Below, in pieces: positions 45,305-53,426 of a stretch of DNA of 64,000 bases (positions are counted from its first letter, which is position 1; each line of letters starts with the position of its first letter). The DNA is from S015-6 sp964384945. GTDB taxonomy: Bacteria > Desulfobacterota > DSWW01. The notes under the pieces were generated by a model. The model made no database searches. It saw nothing but the letters and a program-made list of their open reading frames with translations, and was not told the origin of the DNA. Location: the NCBI GenBank assembly GCA_964384945.1, contig CAYLMK010000001.1, positions 1 through 64,000 on the forward strand, written 5' to 3'. A program made the translations under genes and the position numbers.

Positions 45305-46455
45305 CAGGCCATCTCCTCGATCGCTTCCAGGATGATGTCGGGCGTGTGAACCGCGCCCCCCATCAGGCCGACCATGAGAACATCCCTCCCGGCGGCGGAA
45401 CGCTCCACTTCTCCGGCAATCTGGCCGTAGTTCACTTCCGGGACGACGAACCCCTTGACGCCCTGCGCTGCGAGGTCCCGGATCCGAGACTCCGGGAAGG
45501 GCCAGACGGTCAGGAGCCGCAGGAATCCGACGCGCCTGCCGTTGCGTCTGGCGACTTCGACGGATTCCCTTGCGCTGCGGGCGGAACAGCCGTAGGCGAC
45601 CACCACGATTTCCGCATCGTCGGTGCCCTCCTCCTCGATCCGTATGATCTCGGAAGCATGCCTGCGTACCTTGTCGCAGAGCCTTCGGACGAGCCTCTCC
45701 TGCGCCTCGGCCGTGATGACGGGGTAGCCCATTTCATCGTGGGTCAGCCCGGTCACATGGAGCCGGTATCCCTCCCCTGCGCAGGCCATGGCAGGGACCA
45801 GGTCCTCATCGCCCAGAAACGGCAGGTGATCCTCCGTGCTTCTTGCCGGTCTTCTGCGCCGGATCCTTGGCAGGGCCTCCTTGGGCGGGATGACGACCCT
45901 TTCGTACATGTGCCCCACCAGCTCGTCGCTCAGAACGATCACCGGGATGCGGTACTGCTCCGAGAGCCGGAAAGCCTCGATCGTCAGATCGAACGCCTCC
46001 TGGGGCGACGACGGGGCGAGGGCGATCACGCCGTAGTCTCCGTGGGATCCCCACCGGGCCTGCATGACATCCCCCTGCCCCACAAGCGTGGGAAGCCCTG
46101 TCGACGGGCCTCCGCGCATGACGTCCACCACCACGCAGGGCGTCTCCATCATCATCCCGAGCCCGATGTTCTCCATCATGAGCGAGAAGCCCGGCCCGGA
46201 GGTGGCGGTCATGGACCGGACCCCGCCCCAGGAGGCCCCGAGCACGGCCGCCATGGAGGCGATCTCGTCCTCCATCTGAATGTACACGCCGGACACCTCG
46301 GGAAGCCTTTTCGCCATGCGTTCGGCGATCTCGGTGGCCGGGGTGATCGGATAGCCCGCAAAGAACCGGCAGCCGGCCGCAAGGGCCCCTTCGGCGCAGG
46401 CATCGTCGCCGTTCAGGAAGTGCTCCCCCGTAAGGACGTCTCTATCCTTGCTCAC
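45304..46455 (-). CDS. korA: 2-Oxoacid:ferredoxin oxidoreductase alpha subunit
   Basis: 383 residues. AGYPITPATEIAERMAKRLP, QMEDEIASMAAVLGASWGG and TSGPGFSLMMENIGLG, the pyrimidine-binding domain, then a C-terminal domain II with VVVAYGCSARSARESV. KorA-type length without a fused gamma domain. It overlaps korD by 14 bases and is translationally coupled. Confidence 0.94.
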   Translation of the reverse strand: MSKDRDVLTGEHFLNGDDACAEGALAAGCRFFAGYPITPATEIAERMAKRLPEVSGVYIQMEDEIASMAAVLGASWGGVRSMTATSGPGFSLMMENIGLGMMMETPCVVVDVMRGGPSTGLPTLVGQGDVMQARWGSHGDYGVIALAPSSPQEAFDLTIEAFRLSEQYRIPVIVLSDELVGHMYERVVIPPKEALPRIRRRRPARSTEDHLPFLGDEDLVPAMACAGEGYRLHVTGLTHDEMGYPVITAEAQERLVRRLCDKVRRHASEIIRIEEEGTDDAEIVVVAYGCSARSARESVEVARRNGRRVGFLRLLTVWPFPESRIRDLAAQGVKGFVVPEVNYGQIAGEVERSAAGRDVLMVGLMGGAVHTPDIILEAIEEMA

Positions 46456-46774
46456 CGTCTCCCTCGCCCGAGGACATCTCCTCGTATCTCAGCAGATCGA
46501 CCTGCGTGAAGCGGCGCTTCTCCTTGATCGTGCTGTAAATCGCGAACTCCGGACAAATGAGTTCACAGAGGCCGCAGTTGTTGCATTCATGGCCCGCCTT
46601 CATCACCGGGGGGTGATACCCTTTCTTGTTGAAATCGCTGGAGGCCTCCAGGACCTTGTTCGGGCAGAACTCGATGCAGAAATTGCATCCCTTGCAACGC
46701 TCCACGATGATGAACAGCTCGCCGACCGGTATGACCTGCTCATCGGCATCCAGGGGCAACCGCCAGAATCTCAT
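46442..46774 (-). CDS. korD: 2-Oxoacid:ferredoxin oxidoreductase delta (ferredoxin) subunit
   Basis: 110 residues with two 4Fe-4S motifs, CKGCNFCIEFCP and CNNCGLCELICP. It carries electrons out of the Kor complex to ferredoxin or HdrA. The N-terminus (about 25 residues before the first cluster) is hydrophobic-acidic. First gene of the kor-hdr operon, with ribosome site AAAGGAGGA and a strongly structured leader. Confidence 0.92.
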   Translation of the reverse strand: MRFWRLPLDADEQVIPVGELFIIVERCKGCNFCIEFCPNKVLEASSDFNKKGYHPPVMKAGHECNNCGLCELICPEFAIYSTIKEKRRFTQVDLLRYEEMSSGEGDGEQG

Positions 46775-47027
46775 TCTTGGTCCTCCTTTGTCCCCCTACC
46801 CGGGAGGGGTCCCGCAAGGGCGCGCAAGCCCTCCCGGGCAGGGTCTATCGACGCAAGCCTCCGTCCGGGCATGCCGTGCCCGCATGCCCATGGCAGCATG
46901 CCGAGGAGTGGCGATCAACCTGGAAAAAGAAAAAAGCCTTTAACGACGTTAGGGAAGGTCCCTGCAGGGTCTCACACGGATCCGACACGGCCCGGATGGA
47001 TTCTCTTGCCCGAGCCAAGAGCGAAAA
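46775..47027 (-). promoter_or_regulatory. Structured 5' leader of the kor-hdr operon
   Basis: About 250 nt from the promoter to korD. Two strong hairpins are visible: a 10-pair stem CCCGGGAGGG/CCCTCCCGGG (46799-46838) just before the ribosome site, and an 8-pair stem GGGCATGC/GCATGCCC (46867-46889). Upstream of them, on the transcribed strand, a T-rich run (CTTTTTTCTTTTT, about 46923-46935) follows a weak stem and may be an attenuator or the terminator of the preceding gene. No B12 box or other riboswitch consensus was recognised. Confidence 0.5.
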
Positions 47028-47056
47028 AGTATAGCTCAACCGGCCTGTTCGATCAA
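47028..47056 (-). promoter_or_regulatory. Promoter of the kor-hdr operon
   Basis: On the minus strand TTGATC and TATACT are separated by 17 bases. It lies just downstream of the unknown membrane protein gene and 254 bases before korD. Confidence 0.55.
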
Positions 47057-47071
47057 CAGCACCCCTGCCTG

Positions 47072-47986
47072 TTATCCCCGTGGTTCCCTCGTGCCGTATT
47101 TCTCGAGCAAGGCGGCCAGGCGCGCCAGATACTCCTTCTGATACACGAGACCCCTGTGGCTCCGGATCTCCTCGGCCAGGGAACCGAGATGGGGGCGGAT
47201 GTCGATCCCGTGATGGTTGATCTCCTCACGGTTGGCGCGGTCCAGGATCAGAACGCAGTAGTACGTGGTGAGAATCCTCACCCTGGAATCCCTCCGCAGC
47301 AGATAGCTCCTGCCCCCCACGGAATTGAGGAAAAACCCGGCGTACTCGTACAACGTACGCAGGGAGGGTTGTCGTCTCCCCGGGCCCGCGCCCGTGCCCT
47401 CGGGCAGGACCCAGGCAAAGAGCGTGGCCGCGACCGGTTCGGCGATCTCCGACTCGTTTTCGATCACGTCCCGTGCCAGATAGAGGTCGCGCTTCCCCAG
47501 AACCCGGAAGAAGTGGGCAACGTTGCTGACCAGGAGGAAGGGGTCCTTGAGCTCGGCCGAGACCGCCGGAGGGCTGGCTGCAAGCCTGTCCGCCATGTCT
47601 TGAAAGGCCTCGAGCGTCCCCCTGCCGAGCTTGTAGGCCCGGATGTAGTCCTTCTCGTCCAGATAGGCGAAGAACTCCCTGACGCGCCTCTCCAGGCCCT
47701 CGCGATCCGAAGCATCGACCGGCCCAGGTTCCGCCGGAACATCCTCCCCGAAGACCTCCTTGAGCTTGCCCCCGGGAAGGGCCTCCTCCTGCTTGAGCAG
47801 CAATTCCTCCTTGAGTTCCGCGATCTCTCTTTCCAGCCGTTCGGTTTCTCTCTGCCAGGTCTCGCTCTCCTGTTCCAGGCTCTCCTTTACGGCGTTCTCG
47901 TGCCATTCGAGAACCCGCACATAGAGCCCATAGCCCAGTACTCCCAGAACCAAAAGGATCCCCAGGGTCTTGGCAGGTCTTTTCAT
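47072..47986 (-). CDS. Unknown membrane-anchored coiled-coil protein
   Basis: 304 residues from the ATG at 47986 (GGGGGGACC upstream). A short basic N-terminus and one membrane helix (LGILLVLGVLGYGLYV) are followed by a predicted coiled coil (about 30-75, many Glu/Leu/Lys) and a globular domain without recognised motifs. It is probably anchored in the inner membrane facing the periplasm. I do not recognise the family. It sits after the polyprenyl synthase gene, 43 bases away, so it may act in envelope biogenesis. Confidence 0.65.
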   Translation of the reverse strand: MKRPAKTLGILLVLGVLGYGLYVRVLEWHENAVKESLEQESETWQRETERLEREIAELKEELLLKQEEALPGGKLKEVFGEDVPAEPGPVDASDREGLERRVREFFAYLDEKDYIRAYKLGRGTLEAFQDMADRLAASPPAVSAELKDPFLLVSNVAHFFRVLGKRDLYLARDVIENESEIAEPVAATLFAWVLPEGTGAGPGRRQPSLRTLYEYAGFFLNSVGGRSYLLRRDSRVRILTTYYCVLILDRANREEINHHGIDIRPHLGSLAEEIRSHRGLVYQKEYLARLAALLEKYGTREPRG

Positions 47987-48029
47987 GACCGGGCGGTCCC
48001 CCCTCTGCGCGGCCGGCGGCCGGCCTCGC

Positions 48030-49106
48030 TCAGCTCTCCCGTTCGACAACGAAATCGAGGGCGCCTTCCAGGAATGCCGTCCCCTCTTCCCTCCATGGGC
48101 ATCCCGCCAGCTCCCTCCGGGACTCCTCGACCAGGTTCCGTGTCAATTCCTTGCAGGCCTCCAGGGATCCGGTCTCGATGACCAGCCGCCGGATCCGCTC
48201 CAGATCCTCGCCGGTCGCCTCCTTGTTACCGATCGTCCTCTCCAGGAAGGCCCGTTGGGCCGGATCTGCCCTTTCGAGCGCCTTGACGATCAGGGCCGTC
48301 CTCTTCCCCTCGCGCAGGTCTGAACCGACCGGCTTCCCGAGCCGCTGCGCGTCCCCGAACAGGCCCAGGATGTCATCCTGGACCTGAAAGGCCTTGCCCA
48401 GCGGTATGGCGTAGCGGGTGAGCCTCTCCAGGTCCCTGCGGCCGGCGCCCCCGAGAAGAGCACCCAGGTGCAGAGGGCCCTCGACCGTGTAGGAGGCCGT
48501 CTTCAGCATGCTGATCGTCAGAACGTCCTGTTCGGACACATTGGGCTCGACCCCGGCCAGAACGTCCATGCCCTCACCGTAGATCGCGTGCGTGACCATC
48601 CGGTTCACCGTGTTCAGGACGGCGCCGCGCAACCCTGCCTCCAGGGCCACCCCCCCCAGGACGTCGTTCGCCAGTGCCAGCGCGAGATCGCCGCACAGGA
48701 TCGCCATCGACTCTCCGAAGTGACTCGCATCCCTCCGAAAGCCCCTCTTCCTGTGCAGATCTGCGTAAACCCGGTGCACGGTCCGGCCACCCCTGCGGGT
48801 ATCGTCCTCGTCGATCACATCGTCGTGGATCAGGAGGAAACTCTGAACCAGCTCCAGGCTCATGGCCGTCTTCCAGACCTCCTGGCTCTCCCGGTCGGAG
48901 AAGCACCTGTTCCCGTAGTAGACCAGGGAAGCCCTCAGCCGCTTTCCCCCCCGCATGGTGAATTCCTTCAGGACGCCGATCAGTTCCTCCGCAGCCGAGG
49001 AGATGCCGGAGGCCTCGGCGATCTTGTCCCGAAAAAACTCCTCGAGATAGACCTCCACCTTCCCCTTTACGGCCTCCAGTCTTCTGAGGAATTGTTCCCT
49101 GTCCAT
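48030..49106 (-). CDS. Polyprenyl (trans-isoprenyl) diphosphate synthase
   Basis: 358 residues from the ATG at 49106, with GAGGG at good spacing; the ATG two codons upstream is possible. First Asp-rich motif LLIHDDVIDEDDTRRGG, second DDILGLFGD, and GGKRLRASL for diphosphate binding. It condenses isopentenyl diphosphate with allylic diphosphates. Product length (geranylgeranyl, octaprenyl or other) cannot be read from these motifs. Confidence 0.93.
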   Translation of the reverse strand: MDREQFLRRLEAVKGKVEVYLEEFFRDKIAEASGISSAAEELIGVLKEFTMRGGKRLRASLVYYGNRCFSDRESQEVWKTAMSLELVQSFLLIHDDVIDEDDTRRGGRTVHRVYADLHRKRGFRRDASHFGESMAILCGDLALALANDVLGGVALEAGLRGAVLNTVNRMVTHAIYGEGMDVLAGVEPNVSEQDVLTISMLKTASYTVEGPLHLGALLGGAGRRDLERLTRYAIPLGKAFQVQDDILGLFGDAQRLGKPVGSDLREGKRTALIVKALERADPAQRAFLERTIGNKEATGEDLERIRRLVIETGSLEACKELTRNLVEESRRELAGCPWREEGTAFLEGALDFVVERES

Positions 49107-49144
49107 CCGCATCCCTCGGCTCCGCGGGAGTCCCGCCAAGGAGC

Positions 49145-50212
49145 TCAAAGAAAACCCGTTTCCTCCAGAAACCCGTACCAGGCCGCTCCCCGCGCACGCC
49201 TTGGAAAGAACAGGGTGTGTCCTCCCCGAAGGAAGAGGTGCTTCGGCCCGCCCCAGTGCTCATGGAGTCTCTTGACGTCCTCGAACGGGCAGAGCCGGTC
49301 CCCTTTCGAGGCGATCAGGAGACAACGGTCGGGGGGGAGTCTGCATGCATGGCTGAAGGGGGAGTGGATCCTCCAGAGGGACTCGATCTCTCCCCGGAGG
49401 CCTGCGCCTTCTTGTTTCTTCCTCCCACCGTAGAGGAAGGGTCCGGCCGGAACCCGAAGGCTCCTGAAATCGAGGAAAGGGACGACCAGCGTGACCAGGT
49501 CGGCCTTGGCGGTAAGCGACACGAAGAGCGCGGCAAGATATCCCCCGAGGCTGGCCCCGATCAGGCCGATCCGAGAGGCTCCCCTTTCCTCGAGCAGCAG
49601 GAAGGAACTGTACAGGTCGTACATGGCCTGACCGAACCCCTCGAGGCCCAGCACGGGGTGGCGGAACGGAAACGGCGGGCTGAATCGCTGCAGCAGGGAA
49701 GAGGCCCTTTTCCAGTGGAAGGGCGTGATGAAGAGAGCCACGTCGAGCCCGAGCCCGAAGAGCCGATGCACGCGGAACATGCCCTCCGCCTGTTTGGGGT
49801 CGCCGAGGGAGTAGCCATGGCAGCAGAGAACCGTGTTTCGCGGCCTGTCCCCGTGCCTCCAGTGTGCCAGGTAGGCGGTCCGGTTCTCCCTGGCGCCGAG
49901 GTACGAGTCCCGAAAAGCGGGGTTTCGCACCCTGTATCCGCTTCGGAAGGCATACGTCCGCACGCAGCCGCCGGCGAAGGGCCGCTCGTAGACGATTTCC
50001 GCCTCCGGCGCCTTCCTGGGAAAGGAGAAGAACCGGCCCGGACGGCCCGAATACGGCGGTCCGAGGTAGAACGCGATCAGGGAGCGCAGGCGATCCGCTT
50101 CCTCCTCCACACGGCTTCGCTGAACGATTCGAAGCACCCTGGCCGAGTGCAGGAGCAGCTCGTCCAGATCCGTTCCGAACCTGTGTTGGGCAGTCTCAAT
50201 CCAGCTCTCCAT
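49145..50212 (-). CDS. Alpha/beta hydrolase family protein
   Basis: 355 residues from the ATG at 50212 (GGGGAGGAT upstream). Oxyanion/turn motif TVLCCHGYSLG, nucleophile elbow GLIGASLGGYLAAL (GxSxGG), late Asp in LIASKGDRLCPFEDV and His in GGHTLFF complete the triad. The N-terminal 110 residues are not part of the hydrolase core. It is an esterase or thioesterase-like protein of unknown substrate, predicted cytoplasmic. Confidence 0.8.
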   Translation of the reverse strand: MESWIETAQHRFGTDLDELLLHSARVLRIVQRSRVEEEADRLRSLIAFYLGPPYSGRPGRFFSFPRKAPEAEIVYERPFAGGCVRTYAFRSGYRVRNPAFRDSYLGARENRTAYLAHWRHGDRPRNTVLCCHGYSLGDPKQAEGMFRVHRLFGLGLDVALFITPFHWKRASSLLQRFSPPFPFRHPVLGLEGFGQAMYDLYSSFLLLEERGASRIGLIGASLGGYLAALFVSLTAKADLVTLVVPFLDFRSLRVPAGPFLYGGRKKQEGAGLRGEIESLWRIHSPFSHACRLPPDRCLLIASKGDRLCPFEDVKRLHEHWGGPKHLFLRGGHTLFFPRRARGAAWYGFLEETGFL

Positions 50213-50340
50213 CGATCCTCCCCGGGCAAGAACGAAACCCGTCCACCTACTATAGACGCAGAGCCCGGCAGGGTCCAGCCCATTCCTGCAACCCGGCGCC
50301 GCGGCGGGGCGATCGACGGCAAAGGCGACGGGAAACAAGG

Positions 50341-50369
50341 TTGACACCGGGCATCTGCGCGTGTAGATT
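50341..50369 (+). promoter_or_regulatory. Promoter of the Fur-family regulator gene
   Basis: A perfect TTGACA and TAGATT (four of six) are separated by 17 bases. A Fur/PerR-like palindrome begins about 15 bases downstream of the -10. Confidence 0.6.
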
Positions 50370-50383
50370 TTCATGAATCTGGG

Positions 50384-50396
50384 AATAATTCTTATT
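50384..50396 (+). promoter_or_regulatory. Fur/PerR-box-like operator
   Basis: AATAATTCTTATT (AATAA-TTC-TTATT) is a perfect short palindrome inside a longer AT-rich stretch that resembles the PerR/Fur box (TTATAATNATTATAA). It sits between the promoter and the start codon, suited to autorepression. Confidence 0.45.
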
Positions 50397-50419
50397 ATGA
50401 TTTCGATGAGGGCCCCCCG

Positions 50420-50881
50420 GTGACAGCCGAGAGCCGGTTCCGAATGACCCGGCAGAGAAAGATCATCCTCGAGGAACTCCGGAGAATGCGTTCGCATCCT
50501 ACGGCCGATGAGGTCTACGAAACGGTGCGCAAACGAATGCCGCGGATCAGCCTCGGGACGGTATATCGCAACCTCGAGATCCTCTCCCGGTCGGGGCTGG
50601 CCCGAAAACTCGACCTTGCGGGCGCCCGCCGAAGGTTCGACGGGTCGCTGGAAGACCATTACCATGTCCGATGCATGGGGTGCGGAAAGGTGGAGGACTT
50701 GCCCGTAGGGCCCATGCAGGACCTCGAGGAGGCCGTTCGAAGAAAGACCGAGTTCGAGATCGTGGGACACCGTTTGAACTTCATCGGGTTCTGCCCCACT
50801 TGTCGAAGCAGTGGGGAAAAGGTTCCCGCCTCGCCTCCCCACCCGAAACCCCATGAGACCGCCAACCGCAAGCAGGAATGA
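50420..50881 (+). CDS. Fur/PerR-family metalloregulator
   Basis: 153 residues. Winged helix: MTRQRKIILEELRRMRSHPTADEVY, then R-I-S-L-G-T-V-Y-R-N-L-E-I-L. Metal-binding DHYHVRCMGCGKVEDLP and the second Cys pair FCPTCR form the structural zinc site. Length and motifs fit Fur or PerR; which metal or peroxide is sensed is not decided by sequence alone. The start is GTG; an internal ATG (MTRQRK) is an alternative. It lies 3 bases before the DsrE-like gene, so that gene is probably regulated with it. Confidence 0.92.
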   Translation: MTAESRFRMTRQRKIILEELRRMRSHPTADEVYETVRKRMPRISLGTVYRNLEILSRSGLARKLDLAGARRRFDGSLEDHYHVRCMGCGKVEDLPVGPMQDLEEAVRRKTEFEIVGHRLNFIGFCPTCRSSGEKVPASPPHPKPHETANRKQE

Positions 50882-50884
50882 ACC

Positions 50885-51232
50885 ATGAAGAGAATGGCCT
50901 TCTTCGCCTTCAAAGGCGACTCCATGTGTTTCATCCATGTTCTGCTCAACGCCCTCGACCTGAAGGCAAGGGGAAACGACGTCCGGATCGTCCTGGAGGG
51001 ATCGGCAACCCAGCTGGTGCCGGAAATGGCGCAGGAGCAGAGCCCCTTGTTTCGGCTGTACCGGCAGGCAAGGGAACAAGGCCTGTTCGAGGGGGCCTGC
51101 AAGGCATGCTCGAACAAGCTGAAGGTGGCCGGGGCCGTGCAGCAGGAAGGACTTCCCTTCCTGGACGACATGTCGGGCCACCCGAGCATGAGCCGTTACC
51201 TGGAAAAGGGCTTCGAGATCATTACCTTTTAG
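50885..51232 (+). CDS. DsrE-like small cytoplasmic protein
   Basis: 115 residues. Strand-helix start KRMAFFAFKGDSMCFIHVLLNALDL and Cys pair KACSNKL near residue 78 fit the DsrE/DsrF-like sulfur-relay fold, in which a Cys may carry sulfur. Co-transcribed with the Fur-family regulator, so a metal or sulfur stress role is plausible. Function not established. Confidence 0.6.
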   Translation: MKRMAFFAFKGDSMCFIHVLLNALDLKARGNDVRIVLEGSATQLVPEMAQEQSPLFRLYRQAREQGLFEGACKACSNKLKVAGAVQQEGLPFLDDMSGHPSMSRYLEKGFEIITF

Positions 51233-51253
51233 TCACACGATCCTGCAGGGAGC

Positions 51254-51970
51254 ATGGCGGGGGCAAGAGAACCCACCCGAAGGGAGACGAGGCATCGGGT
51301 TTCGGCCCTCCTCGAGTCCGACGATTTGCGCCCTGCCCTTGAGGAACTGCGTCAATGGCCGCGCCAGCGGGTACTGCGCGCACTCCTGGCTTCCCTCTGC
51401 GAACCGGACGAGGGGAGAAAGGCGCGGGCCGTCCACGCCATGGGTCACCTGACGGCCGACCTCGCCGGGGAAAACATGGAAGAAGCCCGGCAGTGGATGC
51501 GGCGTCTGATGTGGAGCCTAAACGACGAGTCCGGAAGTATCGGCTGGGGCGCCCCCGAGGCGATGGCGGAGATCATGGCCCGCCATGAACGTCTGGCCGA
51601 AGAATACGCGCACATGCTGGTTTCCTACATGCGGCAGGACGGGAACTATCTGGAGCATCCGCAGCTCCAGAGAGGGCTCCTTCGGGGAATCGGCCGTCTT
51701 GCGGCGGCCAGGCCCGACCTCATGAAAAGGCATGGCGCAGGCCTGTACCTGCTCCCCTATCTGCAGTCGGACGACCGGATCGTGCAGGGCCTCGCGGCTT
51801 GGTGCGCCGGCGTCCTCGCGGTCGGGGAGGCGCGGCCCCTGCTCGAGGCCCTCACGGATGACGAAACCGAGATCGTGCTCTACAGAGAGGGAAGTCCCGT
51901 GAGGAGTACCGCGGGGCACTTGGCCAGGGAGGCCCTGGGGTGTGTGGGAAAAGCAGCTGTTAGCTGTTAG
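51254..51970 (+). CDS. HEAT-repeat protein (DVU0298-like)
   Basis: 238 residues of helical repeats: VLRALLASLCEPDEGRKARA, MGHLTADLAGENMEEA, the MWSLNDESGSIGWGAPEAMA segment and GLAAWCAGVLAVGEARPLLE. It resembles the Desulfovibrio DVU0298-type HEAT-repeat protein as I remember it; function unknown. The last residues (K-A-A-V-S-C) and the stop codon are encoded by the first unit of the heptamer repeat beginning at 51954, so its natural C-terminus has been altered. Confidence 0.65.
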   Translation: MAGAREPTRRETRHRVSALLESDDLRPALEELRQWPRQRVLRALLASLCEPDEGRKARAVHAMGHLTADLAGENMEEARQWMRRLMWSLNDESGSIGWGAPEAMAEIMARHERLAEEYAHMLVSYMRQDGNYLEHPQLQRGLLRGIGRLAAARPDLMKRHGAGLYLLPYLQSDDRIVQGLAAWCAGVLAVGEARPLLEALTDDETEIVLYREGSPVRSTAGHLAREALGCVGKAAVSC

Positions 51971-52049
51971 CTGTTAGCCCCCCCACCCCAGGGGCTTGAC
52001 ACTGGCTTTGGGGGTGGCGGGGAGCTAATAGCTAAAAGCTAAGAGCTAC
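51954..52049. repeat. Heptamer inverted repeat, copy B
   Basis: Left arm of TTAGCTG units (51954-51979), GC-rich centre, right arm of GCTAATA/GCTAAAA/GCTAAGA units (52023-52049). The arms are near reverse complements. The left arm overlaps the 3' end of the HEAT-repeat gene. The repeat also lies just before cydA and could end the upstream transcript. Confidence 0.75.
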
Positions 52050-52073
52050 AACTCGAAAGGGAGGGACCCGGTA

Positions 52074-53384
52074 ATGGACGTTCTCATGCTCTCGCGGCTC
52101 CAGTTCGCTGCGGCCACGATGTTCCACTTCCTCTTCGTGCCCCTCACCCTGGGCCTGTCCGTCCTGATCGCCATCATGGAGACCCTGTACGTCCGAACAG
52201 GGGATGAAGACTACCTTCGAATGGCCAAGTTCTGGGGCAAGCTCTTTCTGATCAACTTCGCCGTGGGCGTGGTGACCGGCATCACGCTGGAGTTTCAATT
52301 CGGCACGAACTGGTCCCGGTATTCCGGTTACGTGGGAGACATTTTCGGTTCCCTCTTGGCCATCGAGGCCACGGTGGCCTTCTTCCTCGAGTCCACCTTC
52401 ATCGCCGTCTGGCACTTCGGCTGGAAGAAGCTCTCCCCCAAGGTGCATTGCCTGACGATCTGGCTCGTGGCGATCGCCGGCTCGCTTTCCGCCGTGTGGA
52501 TCCTGATCGCCAACACCTGGATGCAGTATCCGGTGGGCTACCGGATCAACGAGGCGACCGGCAGGGCGGAGCTGACCGATTTCCTGGCCGTCGTGACGCA
52601 GGAATTCGCCGTCATCCAGATCCTGCATACCCTGGCCGCAGCCTACTGCCTGTCCGCCTTCTTCGTGATGGGGGTGAGCGCGTACCACCTCCTGCGCAAG
52701 AAGCAGCCCCTGCCCTTCGTGAAATCCTTTCGAATCGCGCTCATCTTCGGTCTGATCTCCTCCGTCGGCGTGGCCCTGATGGGCGACTTCTCCGGGCAGC
52801 AGGTGGCGACCAAACAGCCGTCCAAGCTCGCGGCCCTGGAGTCGCACTGGGAAACCCGGACCCATGCCCCCCTTGTGATGTTTTTCATCCCGGACGAGAA
52901 GAACGAGCGGAACCTTTACGAATTCGGAAGGATCCCGAGCGGTCTGAGCCTGCTCGCCTTCCACTCCCCCGAGGCCGAGGTCACGGGCCTGAAGGACATC
53001 CCGCCGGACGAGCGGCCGCCCGTGGCGCTGACCTTCGTCGCCTTCCGGGTCATGGTGGGCATCGGCTTCCTGCTCATCCTCCTGGCCGTCATCGGATGGT
53101 GGAGGCGGAACAGGCTGGAGGCGAGTCCGTGGTACCTGCGGACCATGCTCTTCGCCATCCCCCTGCCGTACCTGGCCGCCGAGGCGGGCTGGATCGTCAC
53201 CGAGGTGGGCCGCCAACCCTGGATCGTCTACAAGCTCATGAGGACCTCGGAGGCGGTCTCCTTGATCGCGGCCGCACAGGTGCTGCCGAGCCTGATCGCC
53301 TTTGTCCTGGTCTATTCACTTCTCGGCTGCGTTGCCTACTACCTGATCTTCCGCTTCGCCAGGAAGGGCCTTGAAGAGGCATAG
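52074..53384 (+). CDS. cydA: Cytochrome bd quinol oxidase subunit I
   Basis: 436 residues. Haem-ligand His in MFHFLFVPLTLG (b595 axial His19 region), second ligand near QFGTNWSRYSGYVGDIFG, and the GRQPW motif. The Q-loop is short, typical of the CydA/CIO-type rather than the E. coli long-loop form. Multiple membrane helices. It reduces O2 with quinol. The gene and cydB suggest protection against low oxygen in an otherwise anaerobic gene set. Confidence 0.96.
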   Translation: MDVLMLSRLQFAAATMFHFLFVPLTLGLSVLIAIMETLYVRTGDEDYLRMAKFWGKLFLINFAVGVVTGITLEFQFGTNWSRYSGYVGDIFGSLLAIEATVAFFLESTFIAVWHFGWKKLSPKVHCLTIWLVAIAGSLSAVWILIANTWMQYPVGYRINEATGRAELTDFLAVVTQEFAVIQILHTLAAAYCLSAFFVMGVSAYHLLRKKQPLPFVKSFRIALIFGLISSVGVALMGDFSGQQVATKQPSKLAALESHWETRTHAPLVMFFIPDEKNERNLYEFGRIPSGLSLLAFHSPEAEVTGLKDIPPDERPPVALTFVAFRVMVGIGFLLILLAVIGWWRRNRLEASPWYLRTMLFAIPLPYLAAEAGWIVTEVGRQPWIVYKLMRTSEAVSLIAAAQVLPSLIAFVLVYSLLGCVAYYLIFRFARKGLEEA

Positions 53385-53426
53385 AGGGACGAACGAACCG
53401 GAACTGGAAAAGAGGAGTGCCCGGCC

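Noticed and set aside
38015..46774. Selenocysteine (in-frame TGA) in the redox genes
   Set aside because: SelB is encoded nearby, but ccr, hdr and kor frames are complete without reading through TGA, and no SECIS-like hairpin was found.
46775..47027. Cobalamin riboswitch in the kor-hdr leader
   Set aside because: A corrinoid protein lies downstream, but no B12-box consensus was found in the leader.
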